Source: Umbelopsis ramanniana AG (taxonomy: Eukaryota; Mucoromycota; Umbelopsidomycetes; Umbelopsidales; Umbelopsidaceae). Taken from it: a DNA stretch of 64,000 nucleotides. The stretch lies in NCBI RefSeq assembly GCF_025399195.1, contig NW_026252087.1, positions 248,001 through 312,000 of the forward strand, in the 5' to 3' direction. The notes under the pieces are model-generated. The model worked only from the letters and a program-made list of their open reading frames with translations, searched no databases and was not told where the DNA came from. Each line of letters starts with the position of its first letter. Positions within the stretch are counted from its first letter, which is position 1. Shown here piece by piece: positions 57,901 through 64,000 of this stretch. The position numbers were made by a program, and so were the translations under genes.

Positions 57901-59620
57901 TTGGAACGGTAGGTGGCATGATCTTGCTGACACTCTTGTTTCCAACGGCTTCGTCGGATAGATGTTGCGAAATGTCCTTAACCATAGCCTTATCTGCGCC
58001 AACAAGAGGCGCGTCAAAGAGTTTATCGATTCCAAGATCATCAAAAGTCAACCAATCCACTTGAGACGATGGATGATGGAGTGGTTCTAAACATAATTCG
58101 GATGGTAGCATTGGGGGAATACTCAAGTAGCTAGACGGTTTGACTGCTTCTACGCTTCCTTGTCTTGACTTTCTCCTACCATTCTGGGCGAAAGAGGAGT
58201 CATCAAAAGCATGTCGTCCTGACAGCTTTCTGCTCTTTGCAGGGCTATCTTCCGGAGAAGCGAAGGTGCCAGCTCCCCAATTTGGCGAAGAAGCTCCAGG
58301 ATAGGACGGATGTTCTTCTGAATGATTTGTGAATAAAAATTTCTTCACTTGCAAAAAAATAAACAGTGATGACAACATACGCATATGAAATGGGTCAAAT
58401 CTTCTTGTACCAAAAGATGATCTATGAGACTTCGATGGAGCACTTTTGCTTATTTTAGAATCAGGTTGCTGTACATAACAACGTTAGCCATGGAAGCAAA
58501 TTGAAGATGGGCCAGGCAAAAGCTGCTACAAACCTTTCTTGGTGTAGAAAATACTATAGGTTGTGGCTCCTGCAATCCGGACTGATGTAGCCCTATACAT
58601 AGCGTTAGAATCCTCGAGAAGAACGAGCGAAGAATCAAACTATTTTTTATTGTATAGCACTTACCAGAAGGCTTTGACCATGAGTTTCGCCGAGCATTAT
58701 CATCAAGTCTTTCTACTTGTTGATAGTTATCATATTGATTATCCGACATATTGAATTCTGAGATCTCTCCAGTTCCATACGAGGATATAGACCTCGACGA
58801 TTTTGACGGGAGTAAAATAGGCTCGTTCTGTGTTGTATCATCCCTTCGAGAAGTAATATCAGCCTGAGTTGTATCATAAGCGTCCTCGGATGGTTCGAAT
58901 TCTACGCTGTGTTGTTGCGTACTGTGACCAAGTTCTTGCGAACTACGATCAACGTCTTGAGCACTGGGGTCAACTTGTTGAGGACTAAGATCGATTTCTT
59001 GAGCGCCAAGATCGACTTCTTGAATACTATGATCAACTTCTTGCTCTGGAGTACCTATATAGAGGCAATATCAGCTAATGTACTAAAATACAAAAGAGTG
59101 ACATTTGGGCGGGTGAGATTTACAATACCTTCTGGTGATTCTCCAAACGCATTGAGAAAGTCGATGAATTTGTCAACCAAGCTTTCTTTTTCCTTTTCAG
59201 GCTCGTCTACTAAGAGCGTTAATTCACATAAGTTGATATGGTTATGCATTCCATTAAATAGAACTCACTGTCTTCATCGTCTTCTTTCACTGCGGTTTTG
59301 TTCATTCTCTCAATCCAAGAATACTGCTTCTTCGGGACAGGTTCAGGATCTTTGGGCTTTGGTTTTACCTCTGCCTTTGCATAGATCTCTCGAAATTTGT
59401 ATTGTGGGTCGATAGCTCGATTGAAATGTGGCGGTTCCTTTTGATGAGACATAACAGGAGATACTCCACCATACGATTCGACATCGACGTCTCCTAAACG
59501 ATTCGATGGATTCTGCGGTTGTGCTCGCAAAGGATGTGACACAGAGCTGTCATCTTCTACAATGGATTGCTCGGGATGCTGTTCCTCAAAGGAATCGCTG
59601 CGTTCTGAATTATGTTCCAT
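54989..59620 (-). CDS. Large disordered repeat protein, 1432 aa, unrecognised
   Basis: Six exons: 59620-59269, 59209-59129, 59054-58665, 58592-58534, 58468-58381, 58317-54989, all in phase. I know no family. In order: a charged N-terminus with KFREIYAKAEVKPKPKDPEP and QYSWIERMNK; a short helix (ESLVDKFIDFLNAFGESPE); six 7-residue repeats of the form Q-E-V-D-x-S-x at residues 149-190; two copies of a roughly 35-residue motif containing DW, DD and LG (near 58015-58110 and 57810-57910); a basic stretch (EEAVEQRKLRKREMREENR); an Ala/Gly-rich hydrophobic helix (GIVDTVASSVGAVAGTAVGAISYLFGE); four degenerate repeats of about 64-74 residues with TYEPGR and DQNSMTISSLPLGKP; and a very basic C-terminus (GWIRRKLNKRRARAAR). 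Exon 2 has tandem acceptors TAGTAG. A scaffold role is a guess. Confidence 0.75.
55200..56110. repeat. Four long degenerate repeats with a nested 81-bp duplication
   Basis: The motif decoding as TYEPGR (or TYELGR) recurs near 56080, 55860, 55669 and 55447, spacing about 190-220 bp. Each is preceded by DQNSM..SSxPxGK. Inside the last unit, an 81-bp direct duplication starts at 55264 and 55345 and decodes as GFLPVTPVTVAETK twice, differing in only a few bases, so it is recent. Confidence 0.85.
58918..59043. repeat. Six 21-bp tandem repeats (7-residue repeat in coding exon)
   Basis: Six adjoining units of 21 bp. On the coding (minus) strand they give QEVDHSI, QEVDLGA, QEIDLSP, QQVDPSA, QDVDRSS and QELGHST. 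The unit length keeps the frame, so copy number could vary without harm. The opposite strand is also open across them. Confidence 0.85.
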
Positions 59621-59864
59621 TGCGCTTTTCAATCACTATGATCTTTTTGTGTGGTCAGGGATAAACTTATAAATGTTTGTGCAGACAGAAACTTATTACA
59701 TGGGGTTATTTTAAACGATTTTAATTGTTGCATGAATTTTTCACAGCACGGGCGATGTGAAAGAATTCTGACATCAGAGACTCGCCACAGGGTGGGCTGA
59801 CGCCAAATTTGAATGAAGGTTGCTTTTTGAAACACAAATCACCCAGCGATTGGTTCTAACTCTT

Positions 59865-60421
59865 TTATTTATCTTTGCCGTCAATATCTGACCATCCTAC
59901 CGGTATGGGCTTCACAGTTGCTGGATCTACCCATTTTGGATTTTTGGTATCTAGCATTTTTTGTAATTTACCACTGCTATTGGCATCTAGTAAATCCGAG
60001 GATCCACCAAGATGACTTCCATTAATGAATATATTGGGTACAGTCGTCTGATTAGTAATCTCAGTCAAGTATCTACGGATTTCATGATTTTCCACAATTC
60101 TGTCTTCCCCTGAACATTGTATATCAGATCGATGTGTCAGACTGATAGATCCTTAATATATTTTCTCCACTTACTATCAAAGCGAAATTCATATGCTTTA
60201 TAGGGTACGTCAAGGTCATCGAGAAGATCCTTTGCTCTCATGCAAAATGGGCAGGTTTCTTTGCTGAACATCTTGTTTACAAAGCAAAATAAAAAGTCTT
60301 AGATGGAAGACAAACGGTTCTATCAGGACATGTTTAAACAAACACTCACCATGACTTTGTTACTGTTAATTAACCCATTGACAAAGGATCGAATCACAGG
60401 GGCGACACTTGGTATTGACAT
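59865..60421 (-). CDS. Dithiol glutaredoxin
   Basis: Three exons: 60421-60350, 60271-60175, 60109-59865; 137 aa. The active site is CPFC in FSKETCPFCMRAKDLL, the glutathione-binding parts are TVPNIFINGSHLGGSSDL. The N-terminal VIRSFVNGLINSNKVM matches class I glutaredoxins. It reduces disulfides with glutathione. There is a C-terminal extension of about 28 residues (KNPKWVDPATVKPIPVGWSD) not usual for this class. No signal peptide, so the cytosol is likely. Confidence 0.92.
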
Positions 60422-60689
60422 GGTACAGAGAAGACAGGCAGTAAGATGGTACAACGGGCTAACAGTCACATTAGGGATTGCAAAATGGGCGGAAAAACAA
60501 TCAACTCTGGCAGACCGGGGAATTGTATGAAAAAAAAATTATGTATTTGGAGGTGGGGTGAGGGGGTTTCGCAAATTATACACTTGTGTGGATCATTTAT
60601 ACAATAAGAAGGCAAAGAGTGGGAGTGCAGGATCGAGAATAGGCGGCGGAGGGTGGAGGGAAAAGAAATAGAGTAAGGAGCCGTAATTA

Positions 60690-61741
60690 TTACATACCCA
60701 CATAACTTAACATTTGTAGTATGTCATCCTGATCTTGCTGTTCCTGCAAATTCGGGTAGCTGTTGGATGGTGTCTGGTTGTTATACACTTCGTCTCTTCT
60801 TCCCATCAATACGCTAGGCACACCAGTGTGGTTGCATTCATCTAATCGTTCCAATTCTCGTTCTCGCTCACGTCTCTTCTTTTCTGCAGCTTCCTTTTGT
60901 CTTTTGCCGCTATTACATGGGCGGCCTCTCTTCTTGCGCTCAGCGTCTACGCAGGTGTCTCCTTTATTCAAGCGGACACATCGCTGACAAGGACGTGCGA
61001 TGTCACACGCAACATGGGATGCCTTGCAAGATACACATGCCTTGAGGACGTATACCTTTGGCCGTGAGGAATCGGCATCTTCAGAGGCAGAGGATTGTTT
61101 CCTTGGACTATATGGACGATGTCTCTTGACGGCCATGTTCATAGCATTGGCATCCCAGGACGCCCTGTGATGATCAGGGAACAGGGCATCATAGTAAACG
61201 TTGGATAGATCAGTTGAGGATGAATTACTAGGTGTAGATACTTCAGAAAGTTGACCAGCCATGAAAAAATTTGAATTAGGTGATGAGAGATATTCTGAAC
61301 CTGCTTGGTAGCTGGGAAAAGGCTGTGTTGGATGATGCGGGTATTGCTATATTGGCAAAGAATATAAAAGACAGGAGCAAAAAATATCTCAGAATCAAGC
61401 ATGAATAGACAGTCACTCTGTTGCAATATGCGCAGAGTTCGGAGTATCAAATCAGGGCCACTTACAGAAATCTGATTGAGCAGGTTGAACTGATCTCCCA
61501 TAGAGGAACCGTATGAATACTGTCGATTCATGGCGCCCTGATTTTGATAGTTGAAAGGGAAATTTACGTTCATGTTTCCGTTCATATAGTTGTCTTCGAA
61601 GCGACCGTGTTGTGATCCCTGAGACATACTTGGGCGCAGGTGGTTGATGTGTTGGTGTCGGTCACCAAAGTCCATTCCCGATGGCATTGCTGATGTAATT
61701 GCCTGTGATAGGCTCTCTTCTTGTTGCTCGTAAATGGTCAT
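60690..61741 (-). CDS. Zn2Cys6 transcription factor
   Basis: Two exons, 61741-61466 and 61346-60690; 310 aa. The zinc cluster is at residues 196-224: CVSCKASHVACDIARPCQRC, spacing C-x2-C-x6-C-x5-C-x2-C-x8-C. The His in KASHVACD and the short loop recall the ERT1/RDS2/AcuK group of gluconeogenesis regulators. Unusually the cluster is in the C-terminal half, after about 190 residues rich in Asn, Gln, Ser and Tyr. A basic region (ERKKRGRPC) and a charged helix follow, a likely dimerisation segment. The ERT1/RDS2 PAS-like domain is absent, so the target genes are unknown. Confidence 0.88.
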
Positions 61742-63286
61742 GGTTAATAAAATGGTGTTCTTCAATCAACTAGTTGGAAGGGATGGTGTGCCGGGGACGG
61801 ACGAATTCGATAATAGGAGAGCTTATGCAAATCACAAAACAAAGGCAGCTTGCTATACAATAATAACAATACTGTTTCAAAGAACGACAGAATTTGGACG
61901 CGAAGAGATTTTCTAAACGATCTTGAAATATGAAATGCCACATTATATATGTCTATAACGGCGGAGTTACTGCCATCATACAAATTTGTGTGAACGTCGT
62001 TGTAGTTTCAACCGAGAGCAAGTCCAATGCGGAATAATTGGTTCCACCGATATACACCCTCCCACTTTACTACCATTCGCATATAGTATATATTGCTTAC
62101 TCCAAAGTATCTATGACACAACTTACTGAAATTAATCCTTGAAATTGTTTCACGACGGAAAAATTGCACCTTTGTTATTGTAACTCTGAAATTACCTTGC
62201 AGAAATTTAATATCAATGAGATGCAATAAATGCTTTCATAGCATATCTTCAAACCTCAATGAGAGGGAATCGGTACAGCAATATCAAACCTGAATATATA
62301 ATTATTTCTATTAATTCAATTATGCTTTTTGAATGGTATAATCGAACTGTTAACAAAGTCGTAATGATGAGCAATTGTTTTCTGCATCTCCCAACCTCCA
62401 TGAATTTCAACGGCTATGAGACATCTCATATCGAAGTTGAAACTCGAATGATTCAATTGTGACCTTCTGATCGTTATTATGAAAGCGATAAGCGGCATCC
62501 AAGTATTATGGACGCTGAAAGAGAAGGCATACCCATGCGCGGGCATGATGGACCGCTTTGGCGAGCGAGATATGAAAAATCAGTACGTGAATATCGCATT
62601 ACTGGAGCTGGGTTATGAGATCAGATCACACCTTAAATGAAATTGGGTTACGGATCACACCATTTATAAGTAAAGCCGAAATATCATAGTTGCTACACCA
62701 AGTCATTGTTAAAGTAGGGCAGGTTATCACTCCAATTTAGCTTCCGATAAAACATTTGTGCAAATGGTCGGTATCACTGAAGCATTTCCTATACCAGAAT
62801 ATAGCATAGCCTCTGTGAAATACCTCTTGAGTGTACACCATCGAGTGATGTATAAATATATTTGAAACATTTTATTCTTGGATGTTTGAGAACACACACC
62901 TTCTTGTATGCTGTACGGTTCGAGGCTTTTAATAAGGTTCTGGAGGGCGTTCGACAGGTCTCATATGCTCGTCCGTCGACAGCCATGGTCCCAATATTGG
63001 TATAGGACATCCCAACAACATTTTCCAATACCACACACACAAACATCTTTGATGGATCGAACATTTTGGGTATACATTGTATGGTTTATTTGGAAACAAT
63101 AGATGTCTAAGCGAGTACCACTACGACATGCATAACCGATCTCTTACCAGACCATAACGAACACTGAATCCGTCCAAACGCCTCCGTTCACTTACTTAAC
63201 AAAGCAGTATGATGTAATGGTAACTGTAGCATATCAGAGACTTGAATATAGTTTTGCAATATCATGCTTCAAAGGAAACCTTCGAA
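61742..63286. other. Mostly non-coding 1.5 kb
   Basis: Promoter of the zinc-cluster gene, then AT-rich sequence. A minus-strand frame at 62901-63064 (MFDPSKMFVCVVLENVVG...TAYKK) runs into a GTGTGT donor-like site, but there is no family match; it is not called. Confidence 0.4.
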
Positions 63287-63416
63287 TCAATTTTGCATAG
63301 TCTCATCATTTGAGCTTTCGTCAAACATCATACCATACTTTGATATGTGCAGTGCCAAGTAGATCGAACCTTGGAAACCGGCCAGCAATAACACTGCCGC
63401 CACCACCGTTGTGAAG
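63287..63416 (-). CDS. Possible last exon of a small membrane protein (upstream part not found)
   Basis: Open frame of 42 codons plus stop after a good acceptor (pyrimidine tract then CTAG at 63417-63420). It reads FTTVVAAVLLLAGFQGSIYLALHIS then KYGMMFDESSNDETMQN: one membrane span and an acidic tail. It would need an upstream exon ending in phase 2, which I could not place. A weak candidate. Confidence 0.25.
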
Positions 63417-63605
63417 CTAGTACGAAGGTGCTTGAACGAAAGGGAAAAGATGAAGAAAAAAATTTTTCACCTGCGGACGCGAACTTATACACAATTTTTT
63501 TTTTGGCCAAAGTTCCGCTTCTCCGAACAAGTCCGTAATCGAACACCGAAATGGAGCGTCAAAAGGATAACGATATCATTTTTCCGGCTATGATCATTAC
63601 CAAGA

Positions 63606-63821
63606 ATGTGGGTGGATGTTAAAGGAACAAATAGTGTAGAACAAGAAGATACAACTGTGACGCGTTTCCTCAGTCTACTTACTGGGCGTCTTTCCCTTAT
63701 AAGCAGTAAGCTACTTCAACTAAAAAAGCATGGCAGACAGTGCTACGCGGATATATCTATTATTCTTATGGCCTTTGTAACGTTAGGAGTTTTAGCATGG
63801 TCAATAGCCAACATATTCTAA
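63606..63821 (+). CDS. Possible tail-anchored small protein
   Basis: 71-codon ORF. The end CYADISIILMAFVTLGVLAWSIANIF is a hydrophobic C-terminal anchor preceded by a basic helix (SSKLLQLKKHGRQ), like the tail of SNAREs or other tail-anchored proteins. No SNARE motif can be confirmed and the N-terminus is uncertain, so the gene may have upstream exons. Confidence 0.25.
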   Translation: MWVDVKGTNSVEQEDTTVTRFLSLLTGRLSLISSKLLQLKKHGRQCYADISIILMAFVTLGVLAWSIANIF

Positions 63822-64000
63822 TTTATCCAATCACAATGGCAAAAGTGGAACAGCAGGTGTGTCTTTTAAAATCCAAATATTGATTCTATGCGAAAGTGCC
63901 TAGTGAAGGCTACACGGCACGCATCCATACAAGGTTCAGAAAGGCGGTTAATATATCAGACATTATATTCTAATTCATTGTAATTTTGACCAATAGAAGA
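63822..64000. other. Window end, nothing recognised
   Basis: About 180 bp with no supported feature. Confidence 0.5.

Noticed and set aside
58909-59415. 168-codon plus-strand frame with leucine heptads
   Set aside because: It is the reverse of the 21-bp repeats in the large protein gene, with no splice or start context.

Overview
The window is nuclear DNA of a filamentous fungus, most likely an early-diverging one (Mucoromycota type; the exact genus cannot be read from the sequence). Genes lie on both strands, are short and close together, and are cut by many introns of about 50-90 nt with GTAAGT-type donors and CTGAC/CTAAC-like branch sites. AT-rich spacers carry poly-T/poly-A tracts. There are no operons, Shine-Dalgarno sites, CRISPR arrays or phage genes. 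I rebuilt about 38 protein genes exon by exon; all exon sets given keep the frame through to a stop.

Layout. 0-6.4 kb: the last exon of ribosomal protein eL24, a DCG1-like Asp/Glu/hydantoin racemase tail-to-tail with arginase (nitrogen catabolism), a membrane-anchored ALDH3-type aldehyde dehydrogenase with 12 exons, and an unknown 199-aa protein. 7-16 kb: an HSF-type transcription factor with heat-shock-element-like sites upstream, cytochrome c1, Derlin and NudE. 16-25 kb: NAR1 (cytosolic Fe-S assembly) divergent from cofactor-independent phosphoglycerate mutase, a tRNA-Ala(CGC), a PRX5/AHP1 peroxiredoxin, a membrane-associated methyltransferase, and UBC13. 25-36.8 kb: histone H4, ERV14/cornichon, RPN12 divergent from the PICOT glutaredoxin GRX3/4, COX16, an RNF216-like RBR ubiquitin ligase divergent from KGD2, and an aminodeoxychorismate-lyase-like class IV PLP enzyme. 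37-50.7 kb: mitochondrial uL11, a THP1/PCID2 PCI protein, several small unknowns including a PPxY membrane protein and a 44-aa two-exon membrane peptide, NAC beta, a NEDD8 protease (DEN1/SENP8) with its full catalytic triad, mitochondrial mL49 (IMG2), an F-box protein, an NTF2-like protein and CDC37. 50.7-53.2 kb is a gene desert. 53.2-61.7 kb: an intronless secreted GH25 lysozyme, a 1432-aa unrecognised disordered protein built from three kinds of internal repeat, a dithiol glutaredoxin and a Zn2Cys6 transcription factor. The last 2.2 kb holds only weak candidates.

Most genes are ordinary housekeeping. Protein quality control and the ubiquitin family recur (Derlin, UBC13, RPN12, RBR ligase, DEN1, F-box, CDC37, HSF, NAC), as do redox and Fe-S genes (NAR1, GRX3, glutaredoxin, peroxiredoxin), but they are not arranged as one cluster. 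The most novel items are the 1432-aa repeat protein, the 44-aa membrane peptide, the GATA cluster inside arginase intron 1, and a set of extreme gene structures (a start codon split by an intron, a 3-nt first coding exon, a 13-nt last exon).
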